64,000 nt of DNA from Gluconacetobacter liquefaciens (GTDB lineage: Bacteria; Pseudomonadota; Alphaproteobacteria; Acetobacterales; Acetobacteraceae): positions 615,789 to 679,788 of the forward strand of contig NZ_QQAW01000002.1 in assembly GCF_003350405.1 (NCBI RefSeq), in the 5' to 3' direction. Shown here one piece after another: positions 34,908-43,167 of this stretch (its first letter is position 1; the number at the start of each line of letters is the position of its first letter). Position numbers and translations under genes: made by a program. The notes under the pieces are model-generated. The model did not search any database, was not told where the DNA came from, and saw only the letters and a program-made list of their open reading frames with translations.

Positions 34908-35939
34908 TCAGGCTTCTTCAGCCTGGAGAGCGGCGAAACGATCCAGCGCTGCGAGATAATGGCTGCGTTCGGCGTCGGAAATCCATGCCGATGCAAAGGC
35001 GTTGCGGCTGATCGTCAGCAGTTCCGCCCGTGTCAGGTCGGCGGTTTTCTGGGCGCTGCGCAGGCATTCGGTCATGTAGGCGCTGTTCATATAACCCGGA
35101 TCGTCGGAATTGATGGTAATCCGCAATCCCGCATCCAGCATGCCGCGCAGGTCGCGCCGGCCGCAGCCTGGCCGGATGACGTCGTTGGGTGACGGACAGA
35201 TGGTGAAGACGATATCCCGCGCGCGGGCCCGGGCGATCAGTTCGGGGCGGTCCAGTACGTTCAGCCCATGGTCGATCCGCTCGCTGGCGAGATCGTCGAG
35301 TGCCTGGCGGATATGTTCGTGGGTGTTTTCCTGGTCCAGGTCGCAATGCATGGTCAGATGCAGGCCGGCAGCGCGGGCGCGGGCGAAGACATGCGCGAAT
35401 TTGGCTGGAGGATTGCCGGTTTCGTAGGAATCGAGCCCGACGCCGACGATATCGTCGAGGTAAGGCAGGGCCTGGGTGAAGGTTTCATCGGCCGATTCCG
35501 CGCTCATTTCGCGCACGAAGCACATGATCAGTTGCGAACGGATGCCGAAGTCGCGCTCGGCGGCCTCGCGGGCCCGGGTAATGCCGGTGATGACCGTGGC
35601 GAAGGGGATGCCCCGGCGGGTGTGAAGCTGCGGGTCGAAGAACATCTCGGTATACAGGACGTTCTGGGACGCGGATTTTCTCAGATACTGATAGCAGAGA
35701 TCGTAAAAATCCTTCTCCGTTACAAGAAGTTCGACACCTTCGTAATAGAGGTTCAGGAAGGACAGGAGGTCGTGATAGGTGTAGCCGGCACGGATGGCCT
35801 CTTCGCTGCTTTCCTTCAGCGGGTGGTCATTGCGCCGGGCCAGTTCCATCTTGAGCGACGCTTCCAGAGTGCCTTCCAGATGCACATGCAGTTCCGCCTT
35901 GGGCAGCGCGTCGATAAAGGCGGCGATCGAGCCGGTCAT
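34908..35939 (-). CDS. Adenosine/adenine deaminase-family amidohydrolase
   Basis: 343 residues from ATG 35939. The metal-binding HVHLEG motif is near residue 20, followed by ERIDHGLNVLDRPEL and INSDDPGYM, the remaining Zn/catalytic elements. The segment usually reading HAGE is instead TMHCDLDQENTHEHI, a variant with Asp/Glu nearby that I remember in a subgroup of COG1816 proteins; substrate preference may therefore differ from adenosine. It is upstream of the ornithine-cyclodeaminase-like gene on one strand, suggesting nucleoside or amino-group salvage, but the link is unproven. Confidence 0.85.
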   Translation of the reverse strand: MTGSIAAFIDALPKAELHVHLEGTLEASLKMELARRNDHPLKESSEEAIRAGYTYHDLLSFLNLYYEGVELLVTEKDFYDLCYQYLRKSASQNVLYTEMFFDPQLHTRRGIPFATVITGITRAREAAERDFGIRSQLIMCFVREMSAESADETFTQALPYLDDIVGVGLDSYETGNPPAKFAHVFARARAAGLHLTMHCDLDQENTHEHIRQALDDLASERIDHGLNVLDRPELIARARARDIVFTICPSPNDVIRPGCGRRDLRGMLDAGLRITINSDDPGYMNSAYMTECLRSAQKTADLTRAELLTISRNAFASAWISDAERSHYLAALDRFAALQAEEA

Positions 35940-36154
35940 GGTGTCTTGCTCCAGCGGGATGAATCGTTCGCGCCGATGATGCCCTGTCGCGTGCCCGATG
36001 GCACCTCTTTCTTTCGGATGGTGGAACGATAAGTCCACCCGTTTCTTCCGTGGGGACGGATCAGGAGTATTTTTAACTAAAAATTATAGTGAAATTAAAA
36101 TAAGCTATACATGCTGATCTTGGTGAATTACGGTTCACGCATTAACGCTTTCAT

Positions 36155-37405
36155 ATGGTGATTTACGACATGGATCAGTCCTCATCCGGGGCGGTGCACG
36201 CGCCGTCGCTCGAAGCGCGCTTTGCCCCGCTTTTTGCCGAGATTGCGGCGGGTGCGGTAGAGCGGGAGCAACATCGGGAACTGGCGCGCGAACCCGTAAG
36301 GGCCTTGCTGGATGCCGGCTTCGGGCGGCTGCGCGTGCCCGGCGAGGCCGGCGGGCTGGGGGCGTCGCTGCGGGAATCGTTTGCGCTGTTGCGCACGCTG
36401 GCGGCGGCGGATTCCAATATCCCGCAGATCGTGCGTGCACATTTCGCCTTCGTCGAGGGGCGGCGGCAGAAACCGGGGGCATCGGGCGGCTGGTTCGATG
36501 TCATCAATGACGGCGCGCTGTTCGGTGCGGCAATGGCCGAGCGGAGCGAGGAGACGGTGGTCAAGACGACCCTGCGTGAAACCTCGGAAGGGTGGGTACT
36601 GGACGGGACGAAATATTATTCCACAGGGACGCTCTATGCGGACTGGATCGTGGTGTGGGCGATCAACGACACCGCTCGCGTTCATGCCGCCGTACGGGCC
36701 GACAGCCCCGGCGTCACGCGGGTCGATGACTGGGACGGGTTCGGTCAGCGTCTGACGGGCAGCGGAACCACGATCTTCGACCACGTGGCGGTTCCTGCGG
36801 CCCATATCCTGGACCAGACTCCGCTGACGGAATTGCCGGCTCCCGATTATCTGGGCGCGTATTACCAGCAATTCCACAATACCGCGCTTGCCGGCATCGC
36901 GCAGGCCGTGCTGCGGGACGCGCTGGAATTCGTGCGACCCCGGACCCGGCTCTTCGGTGTGCCGGGCAAGGTGATCCAGCGGGATGATCCGGTCGTGCAG
37001 GGCGTGGTGGGGCGGCTGTCGACCCTCGCATTCTCGACGGCGGCACTGGTCGATACGGTTTCTGATGCACTGGCGGCGGCCGAACCGTTCTGGGAGAAGG
37101 GCGAGACGCGCCATCCGGCAATCGAGACGGCACAGGAAATCGCGTTCAAGGCCCAGCAGATCATCGTGGAGCAGACGCTGGAGGCGGCAACGCTGCTCTT
37201 CGAGGTCGGCGGCGCGTCCGCCACCAGCGAGACGCGGCGTTACGACCGGCACTGGCGCAACGCCCGTGTTCTGGCATCGCATAATCCCGCGGCGCAGCGT
37301 CAGAGAGAGATTGGAGATCTTGCATTGAATGGCACCCGGCTTTGGACGCCCTATTTCGAAGGGCTGAAGCGCCAGAACGCGGCGGCCGGCAGGGTAACGG
37401 CATAA
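36155..37405 (+). CDS. Acyl-CoA-dehydrogenase-fold monooxygenase (DszC/SfnB-like), paralogue 1
   Basis: 416 residues with the three-domain acyl-CoA dehydrogenase fold: N-terminal helices, middle beta domain (GWVLDGTKYYSTGTLYADWIV, VDDWDGFGQRLTGSGTT) and C-terminal helices (GGASATSETRRYDRHWRNAR). The NxHxxF-type AHFAFVEG region and the C-terminal RHWRNAR are typical of DszC/SfnB-type enzymes that use reduced FMN and O2 on sulfur compounds rather than acyl-CoA. ATG 36155 or 36170 may start it. First gene of the sulfur cluster; the following importer and TonB receptor suggest scavenging of an organosulfur compound. Confidence 0.82.
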   Translation: MVIYDMDQSSSGAVHAPSLEARFAPLFAEIAAGAVEREQHRELAREPVRALLDAGFGRLRVPGEAGGLGASLRESFALLRTLAAADSNIPQIVRAHFAFVEGRRQKPGASGGWFDVINDGALFGAAMAERSEETVVKTTLRETSEGWVLDGTKYYSTGTLYADWIVVWAINDTARVHAAVRADSPGVTRVDDWDGFGQRLTGSGTTIFDHVAVPAAHILDQTPLTELPAPDYLGAYYQQFHNTALAGIAQAVLRDALEFVRPRTRLFGVPGKVIQRDDPVVQGVVGRLSTLAFSTAALVDTVSDALAAAEPFWEKGETRHPAIETAQEIAFKAQQIIVEQTLEAATLLFEVGGASATSETRRYDRHWRNARVLASHNPAAQRQREIGDLALNGTRLWTPYFEGLKRQNAAAGRVTA

Positions 37406-37564
37406 GAGACACGCCCGGAACATGCGCGCGGATAGGGCGGCCGGTCTGCGTGCTTTCAGCTTTTGCAGGTCGACAGGCCAAGGGCCGACCTGCATCCGCT
37501 GGAGATAAATCACTTTTAAAATTGTTATATAATTCAGATCTGCGCATTTTGTGTGGCAAATTAA

Positions 37565-37640
37565 ACGTTACGCATTGATTAAATGATTTATGTACGTTAC
37601 GTCATGATTGTTGAATTTAATTCAAACGTTCGTGATCGTT
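37565..37640 (+). promoter_or_regulatory. Direct repeats upstream of the second sulfur-cluster gene
   Basis: ACGTTACGCATTGATT (37565-37580), ACGTTACGTCATGATT (37594-37609) and a diverged ACGTTCGTGATCGTT (37626-37640) recur at ~30-nt spacing, about three DNA turns. They sit in an A+T-rich gap (37406-37680) with no gene, immediately before the start at 37681, and look like sites for a transcription activator. Confidence 0.45.
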
Positions 37641-37680
37641 GTTTATCCGATCGCGTGGAACGGGTGTGACGGACAGCCTC

Positions 37681-38889
37681 ATGATTTCGATCCCAACATC
37701 TCGCGTCCTCGTCTCCCGCGGGGAGAATGGAGAGTTTGCCGGTGGCGCGGGCCTGGAGGAGATCCTGGCGCGGGCGGCTGCGTTGCGCGTTCTCTTCGCC
37801 GGCCGGGCCGCCGCGCATGATCGGGATGCCGATTTTCCGTTCGATGATATTGCCGATTTCAGTGCTTCCGGCCTGATGGCGCTGCCCAGCCGGGTCGATG
37901 CGGGCGGGCTGGGTGAGTCGCTGCCGGCGGCGCAGGCGGTTGTCGGCAGTCTCGCGCAAGGCGACCCGTCCGTCGCGCTGGTGATCGTGAACCATTACAT
38001 GGTCCACGCGACGATCGCGGCACGGGCGGGTTGGCCCGAGGCACTGGCGGCCCGGCTCGAGCAGGAGAATGTGCGGCAGCCGGGGCTGATCAATGCCGCG
38101 CTGGCGGAGCCCGACCTGGGTTCGGCATCCTATGGCGGCCTGCCCGAGACCGTGGCCACCGTCACGCCGGACGGGTGGCGGATTTCGGGGCGCAAGGCCT
38201 ATGTGACGGGTATTCCCGCACTGTCATGGCTGCTGGTACGGGCCCGGACCGACGACGCCGATCCGCGCGTGGGATTGTTCCTGGTGCCGGCCCTGGCAGA
38301 TGGGGTGATCGTGCATCGCAACTGGGACCATATCGGCATGCGGGCGACGCACAGCCATGAGGTCGAGTTCCAAGATGTTCTCGTTCCAGCCGCCGATGTT
38401 ACGGACCTGGTGGACGGCGGTGCCAGGCATCCGGTGCTGAGTGGCCTGATGCGCTGGAATACCGGCCTGCTGGGTGCGCTGTATGATGGCATCGTGCGCG
38501 GAGCACTGGACTGGACGGTGGGCTTTCTGCGGAAGCGGGTGCCATCGAATCTTGGCCAGCCACTGGCCACGCTGCCTTCGGTTCAGGATGCGGTTGGCAG
38601 GGTTGCTCTGGCACTGGATGAGAACCGGATGCTTCTCGACCGGTATGCCGACGATGTTGTCGCCGGGCGGGGCGACGCCGCCGATCGCGGTGCGGCGGTG
38701 ATCAAGGCGCGGGTGATCGACGGGGCGGCGGATCTGACGCTGCATTTGCTGTCGCTGGCGGGCAATGCCGGACTGAGCGCGCGCAACCCGCTGGAGCGAT
38801 GTCATCGGGATGCATTATGCGGCCGCATTCACGCGCCGCATGGCGAACTGGTTCGCCGCAAGGCCGGGCAGCGCGTCCTGGCTTTCTGA
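37681..38889 (+). CDS. Acyl-CoA-dehydrogenase-fold protein (DszC/SfnB-like), paralogue 2
   Basis: 402 residues from ATG 37681. The fold is recognisable from LPSRVDAGGLGESLPAAQAV, GWRISGRKAYVTGIPALSWL and WDHIGMRATHSHEVEFQDV, with C-terminal helices ending NPLERCHRDALCGRIHAPHG. The His/Arg-rich end, RCHRDALCGRIH, corresponds to the region of acyl-CoA dehydrogenases that holds flavin and substrate. It is more diverged than its two neighbours. It probably shares a substrate class or forms a pathway step with them, but its own reaction is unknown. Confidence 0.78.
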   Translation: MISIPTSRVLVSRGENGEFAGGAGLEEILARAAALRVLFAGRAAAHDRDADFPFDDIADFSASGLMALPSRVDAGGLGESLPAAQAVVGSLAQGDPSVALVIVNHYMVHATIAARAGWPEALAARLEQENVRQPGLINAALAEPDLGSASYGGLPETVATVTPDGWRISGRKAYVTGIPALSWLLVRARTDDADPRVGLFLVPALADGVIVHRNWDHIGMRATHSHEVEFQDVLVPAADVTDLVDGGARHPVLSGLMRWNTGLLGALYDGIVRGALDWTVGFLRKRVPSNLGQPLATLPSVQDAVGRVALALDENRMLLDRYADDVVAGRGDAADRGAAVIKARVIDGAADLTLHLLSLAGNAGLSARNPLERCHRDALCGRIHAPHGELVRRKAGQRVLAF

Positions 38890-38925
38890 TTTCCGGGCTG
38901 ACGCCCCAGAATACGGACAATCATC

Positions 38926-40167
38926 ATGAGCACTCTCGTTGTTGGTGACGGCCGCGTGGTTCCCGCGCCGGCCGCCCGGCCTGCGGCGCACGTGATCCGC
39001 GACGATGAAGAAGCGATCGCGGTGGCGCGGGATGTCGCGGCCAGGATCGCGGATGGCGCGGTGGAACGCGATCGCCAGGACCTGTTTCCTGCCACGGAAC
39101 TGGATCTCTATTCCGATTCCGGCCTGTGGGGGATCACCGTGCCGCGCGCTTATGGCGGCGCCGACGTGTCGTATGGAACGGTCGGGCACGTCATTCGGCT
39201 GATCTCGGCTGCGGATTCCTCGATCGGGCAGTTGACGCAGAACCATCTGGCCACGGTGGCGGTTATCCGTTCTACCGGCACCGAAGCGCAGAAGGCCGAT
39301 CTGTTCGCCGAAATTCTGGCAGGAAAACGCTTCGGCAATGCGTTTTCCGAGACCGGAACGCGCACTGTCCGAGACCTGAAGACCCGTTTCGTGCGCGATG
39401 GGCGGGATGTCGTCGTCAATGGCGTGAAACATTATGCCAGCGGGGCGCTCGCGGCCGATCTGGTGCAGATCGTGGCACTGGATGACGAGGGGCGAAGCTG
39501 GCTTGCCATTGCCGATCGTGCGGCGCCGGGGCTGACCGTGATCAACGATTGGGCCGCCTTCGGCCAGCGTGGCACCGGCAGCGGCAAGGTTCTGGTCGAA
39601 AATGTGCGCGTGCCGGAGCGGCGGGTCGTCGCGGCATGGAAGGCGTACCTTCCGGAAACGCCAACGGCGGATAGTGCGATTTCGCAGTTCATCCAGTCGG
39701 CGATTGATGCCGGTCTGGCAGAGGCGGCCATTGCGGAGACCGAGCATTTCGTGCGCACGCGGGCCCGCGCCTGGGTCGACAGTGCTGCCGAGCGGGCGGG
39801 CGATGATCCCTACACGATCCATGCGCTTGGCGAGCTGCATGTGCGGTTGAGCGCGGCGAAGGCGCTGCTGGATGTGGCGGGGCGGGCGATCGACGTGGCG
39901 GTGGAGGCGCCCAGTCCGGATTCCGTGGCGGCCGCCCAGATCGCGGTGGCGGAATCGAAGATCCTGACAACCGAAATCGCGATCGAGAGCACGAACCGCC
40001 TGTTCGAACTGGCAGGCACGGCATCGACCGATCGGGCGCTGGGGCTGGACCGGTTCTGGCGCAATGCGCGGGTGCACACGCTGCACGATCCGGTGCGGTG
40101 GAAATACGCGATCGTGGGCGATTATTACCTCAATGGCCGCCGGCCGCCGCTGCATCCCTGGAGCTGA
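38926..40167 (+). CDS. sfnB: SfnB-family sulfur acquisition oxidoreductase
   Basis: 413 residues closest to SfnB-type proteins: AHVIRDDEEAIAVARDVAAR at the N terminus, WGITVPRAYGGADVSYGTVG, SIGQLTQNHLATVAVIRSTG, GNAFSETGTRTVRDLKTRF and GLDRFWRNARVHTLHDPVRW, with a C-terminal GDYYLNGRRPPLHPW. SfnB proteins belong to dimethylsulfone/alkanesulfonate-type sulfur assimilation systems in Pseudomonas; flavin-dependent oxygenation is the inferred chemistry. It lies 8 nt before the substrate-binding-protein gene, so it is operonic with the importer. Confidence 0.85.
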   Translation: MSTLVVGDGRVVPAPAARPAAHVIRDDEEAIAVARDVAARIADGAVERDRQDLFPATELDLYSDSGLWGITVPRAYGGADVSYGTVGHVIRLISAADSSIGQLTQNHLATVAVIRSTGTEAQKADLFAEILAGKRFGNAFSETGTRTVRDLKTRFVRDGRDVVVNGVKHYASGALAADLVQIVALDDEGRSWLAIADRAAPGLTVINDWAAFGQRGTGSGKVLVENVRVPERRVVAAWKAYLPETPTADSAISQFIQSAIDAGLAEAAIAETEHFVRTRARAWVDSAAERAGDDPYTIHALGELHVRLSAAKALLDVAGRAIDVAVEAPSPDSVAAAQIAVAESKILTTEIAIESTNRLFELAGTASTDRALGLDRFWRNARVHTLHDPVRWKYAIVGDYYLNGRRPPLHPWS

Positions 40168-40175
40168 GGCGCGCC

Positions 40176-41276
40176 ATGTCCAATCCATCGCATGATCCTG
40201 CGTTCGACGATATCCACGAGCCGCCGCCGCCTGAACCCGGCGTGCGCTGGGGGCGGCGGGCCGTCGTGCTGGGCGGGCTGGCCGGTCTGGCCGGTGGCAC
40301 TCTGCTGGCGGCCCGGCATTCGGGCGCGCGGCCACTGCCGCGTACGCCCGATGGGCTGCGTATCGTACGGCTGTCGCTGCCGGTGAATGCACCCTGCGTG
40401 GCACCGCTGATCCTGGCCGAACAGATCGGGCTGTATCGCGATCGCGGGCTGAAGGTCGAATTTACGAACTGGAACGATACGCCCTCGCTTCTGGAAGCGG
40501 TGGCGACCGGCAAGGTCGATCTGGGCGCCGGCATGATCATGCAGTTCATGAGGCCGCTGGAGCAGGGGTTCGACCTGAAGCTGGTGGCGGGCACGCATGG
40601 CGGGTGCATGCGCATGGTCGGTTCGCGCCGCGCCGGTGTAACGGACGATATCGCCAGCGTACGCGGCAAGACCATCGGCATCGCGGATGCGACGGGCTTC
40701 GCCTACAATACTTTCGCGCTGCTGCTGAAGAGCAATGGCGTCGATCCGCTGCGGGATGTGGCATGGCGGGTCTATCCGGCGCCGCTGCTGGAAGCGGCGT
40801 TGATGAAGGACGATATCCAGGCCTACGCCGATTCCGATCCATTGATGTACCTGGCGCAGCGGCGTTCGGGTGGAGATCTGGTCGAGATCCTTTCGAACCT
40901 GTCGGCGCCTTGGCAGGGGCGGGTGTGCTGCGTGGTGGCGGCGAGCAATACGCTGCTGCGCCGGGACCGTTCGGCCGTGCTGGGGCTGGTCGATGCCATG
41001 GTGCAGGCATCGGAAATCTGCGCGGCCGATCCGATGCAGGTGGCTCGGGCCTTTGCGCAATATGGCGCGGTCAAGGCACCGGTCGAGGATATCGCTGCCG
41101 TGCTGCGGATGCAGACGCATCACATGCATCCTCTGGGGCACGATCTGGCGGCCGAGGTGGCGTTTTATGCCGCGCAGCTCAAGACCATCGGTGTCATGAG
41201 CGCGGACCTCGATCCGGAGGCATTCGCGCGCGGCATTGTCGATGATGTAACGAAAGGAGACGCGGCGCATGTCTGA
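40176..41276 (+). CDS. ABC transporter substrate-binding protein (SsuA/NMT1-like)
   Basis: 366 residues from ATG 40176 with GAGG upstream. The N terminus has RWGRRAVVLGGLAGLAGGTLL, a twin-arginine-like signal that may export a folded protein. The mature domain begins LRIVRLSLPVNAPCVAPLIL and has GLYRDRGLKVEFTNWND and LLEAVATGKVDLGAG, the usual NMT1/SsuA clamshell motifs, then SVRGKTIGIADATGFAYNTF. It should bind a sulfonate, sulfone or similar small organosulfur ligand in the periplasm, inferred from the oxygenase genes upstream. It overlaps the permease gene by 8 nt. Confidence 0.87.
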   Translation: MSNPSHDPAFDDIHEPPPPEPGVRWGRRAVVLGGLAGLAGGTLLAARHSGARPLPRTPDGLRIVRLSLPVNAPCVAPLILAEQIGLYRDRGLKVEFTNWNDTPSLLEAVATGKVDLGAGMIMQFMRPLEQGFDLKLVAGTHGGCMRMVGSRRAGVTDDIASVRGKTIGIADATGFAYNTFALLLKSNGVDPLRDVAWRVYPAPLLEAALMKDDIQAYADSDPLMYLAQRRSGGDLVEILSNLSAPWQGRVCCVVAASNTLLRRDRSAVLGLVDAMVQASEICAADPMQVARAFAQYGAVKAPVEDIAAVLRMQTHHMHPLGHDLAAEVAFYAAQLKTIGVMSADLDPEAFARGIVDDVTKGDAAHV

Positions 41277-42267
41277 CGTGGCTGGATCGGCCGTCGGCGC
41301 GGTTGCGCCGGTTGCCGTGCATTCCGTCTTTCGTCCGTGGTGGCCGGGTGTCGCCAGCACGGCGGTATGGGCGGTGGCGGCCGCCGTGACCGGGCTGCTG
41401 CCCGATCATGGGCGTGCGCCTGCCGGGCAGCCGCTGGTGGAATGTGAGGTCGTGATTGCGATCCTCTCCGCTCTGTCCGTCCTGATCGGGCAGGCCGGCT
41501 GGTTCGCGCCGCTGGCTTATCACGGGCGGCGTATTGCCGTGCTGGGTGGCGCGGTCGCGGTGTGGGAGATCGTCACCGCCAAGACGGGGTGGTTGCCACT
41601 GCCGTTTTTTCCCTCGCCGCAGGCGGTGCTGGATGTCTATCGGGTCGATTCCGGGCGGCTGGCGCAGAGTGTTTTCAGTTCGTTGCTGATCCTGGTTCCA
41701 GGTTTCCTGCTGGGCGCGGTGACGGGGTTTCTGGCGGGCCTCGCGATGGGATGGTCGCCGGAGGCCCGCTATTGGGGGAACCCGGTCATTCGGCTGCTGG
41801 GGCCGTTGCCGCCTATCGCGTGGTTGCCGGTCGCCCTGTTCGTGTTCCCGACGATTTCTACCGCGAGCATCTTCCTGATTGCGCTGGCGACCGCATTTCC
41901 GGTCGCTGTGCTGACGGCCTCGGGTGTGACGCTGGTCGATTCCCGGCTGTACGATGTCGGGCGGACACTGGGCGCGTCGGAGGGGTTCCTGATCCGCACC
42001 ATCGTGATCCCGGCGACTCTGCCGCATGTGTTCGTCGGCCTGTTCATGGGGCTCGGGGCCTCGTTCATCGTCCTGATCGTGGCCGAGATGCTGGGGGCGA
42101 AGGCGGGGTTGGGCTGGTACCTGCAATGGGCGCAGGGATGGGCGGCCTATGCGAATCTCTATGCGGCGCTCGCTGTGATGTCGGTCCTGTTTTCAGGCGT
42201 GACGATGGCCTTGTTCGCCGTGCGTCGCCGCGCGCTGCGCTGGAACCGGGAGACGGTCGAATGGTGA
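41269..42267 (+). CDS. ABC transporter permease (SsuC-like)
   Basis: 332 residues, longer than the usual ~260, with an additional N-terminal hydrophobic block (~residues 25-90) before the standard six-segment core. The coupling region EGFLIRTIVIPATLPHVFVG is the BPD_transp_1 EAA-like loop, preceded by YDVGRTLGAS. It should form the membrane channel with the ATPase encoded next, whose start it overlaps (ATGGTGA at 42261). Inferred substrate: the organosulfur ligand of the upstream binding protein. Confidence 0.88.
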   Translation: MSDVAGSAVGAVAPVAVHSVFRPWWPGVASTAVWAVAAAVTGLLPDHGRAPAGQPLVECEVVIAILSALSVLIGQAGWFAPLAYHGRRIAVLGGAVAVWEIVTAKTGWLPLPFFPSPQAVLDVYRVDSGRLAQSVFSSLLILVPGFLLGAVTGFLAGLAMGWSPEARYWGNPVIRLLGPLPPIAWLPVALFVFPTISTASIFLIALATAFPVAVLTASGVTLVDSRLYDVGRTLGASEGFLIRTIVIPATLPHVFVGLFMGLGASFIVLIVAEMLGAKAGLGWYLQWAQGWAAYANLYAALAVMSVLFSGVTMALFAVRRRALRWNRETVEW

Positions 42268-43064
42268 CGGCATCGGTGGCAAGCGCAACGTCAGCAGGCG
42301 GGCTGGCCGGAGCGTCGGTCCAGGTGCGTGCGGTCTCGCATGCTTTTGGCGATGCGGGGCAGGCTTTGCCGGTTCTCGACGACGTGACCTTCGACGTGCC
42401 GGCCGGCGAAACCGTGGCATTGCTGGGGCCGAGCGGGTGCGGAAAATCGACCCTGCTGCGCCTGATCGCCGGGTTGAGCGCGCCGCAGGCCGGGCGGATC
42501 GGGGTGGATCAGGTGCGCGTCGTCGGGCCGGACCCCAGCCGGCTTCTGGTGTTCCAGGACCCGTTGCTGCTGCCATGGCGGACGGTGGAAGCCAATGTCG
42601 CCTACGGGCTTGAGGCCAGGAAAATCGGCGACGGGCAGGAGCGCGTAAGGCAGGCCTTGCGGATGGTGGGGCTGGCTGCTTTTGCCGCGGCCTATCCGCA
42701 TGAACTTTCCGGCGGCATGGCACAGCGCGCGGCCTTTGCACGGGTGCTGGTCAATCACCCGCGCGTGCTGCTGCTCGACGAGCCTTTCGGCAAGCTGGAT
42801 TCGCTGACCCGCATGACGATGCAGGAGGAATTGCTGGCACTGGCGCGGCGTCATGCCTTCACGACCATTCTGGTGACGCACGATGTGGAAGAGGCATTGC
42901 TGCTGGCCACCAGGGTGCTGGTGTTCTCGCCACGTCCGGCCCGGATCATCCTCGATGTCGACAACGGTTTGCCGTTCCCGCGCTTGCGCGATGATCCGGC
43001 CTTCATTGCGCGTCGGCGCGAGATCCTGATCGCGCTTGGCCATGGCGAGGAGTTCGCACGGTGA
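42261..43064 (+). CDS. ABC transporter ATP-binding protein (SsuB-like)
   Basis: 267 residues with Walker A LLGPSGCGKSTLLRLIAGL, Q-loop LLVFQDPLLLPWRTV, signature LSGGMAQRAAFARVL, Walker B VLLLDEPFGKLD and the switch histidine in ILVTHDVEEAL. It is the energising subunit of the importer and is most like nitrate/sulfonate/taurine (SsuB/TauB) ATPases. It completes a compact binding protein-permease-ATPase operon following sfnB. Confidence 0.92.
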   Translation: MVTASVASATSAGGLAGASVQVRAVSHAFGDAGQALPVLDDVTFDVPAGETVALLGPSGCGKSTLLRLIAGLSAPQAGRIGVDQVRVVGPDPSRLLVFQDPLLLPWRTVEANVAYGLEARKIGDGQERVRQALRMVGLAAFAAAYPHELSGGMAQRAAFARVLVNHPRVLLLDEPFGKLDSLTRMTMQEELLALARRHAFTTILVTHDVEEALLLATRVLVFSPRPARIILDVDNGLPFPRLRDDPAFIARRREILIALGHGEEFAR

Positions 43065-43167
43065 ACAGCGTCCCTTTGCGCGGCGTCCGGCCGCCGGTCC
43101 GATGTCGGTTGTCCCTAAGGTGGAAAGAAGAGTGAACAAGACGAATATGTTACGAACAGGACAGATT

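Noticed and set aside
37545..37575. Sigma-54-like promoter (TGGCA...) before the sulfur genes
   Set aside because: The -12 element TTGC is missing at the required spacing.
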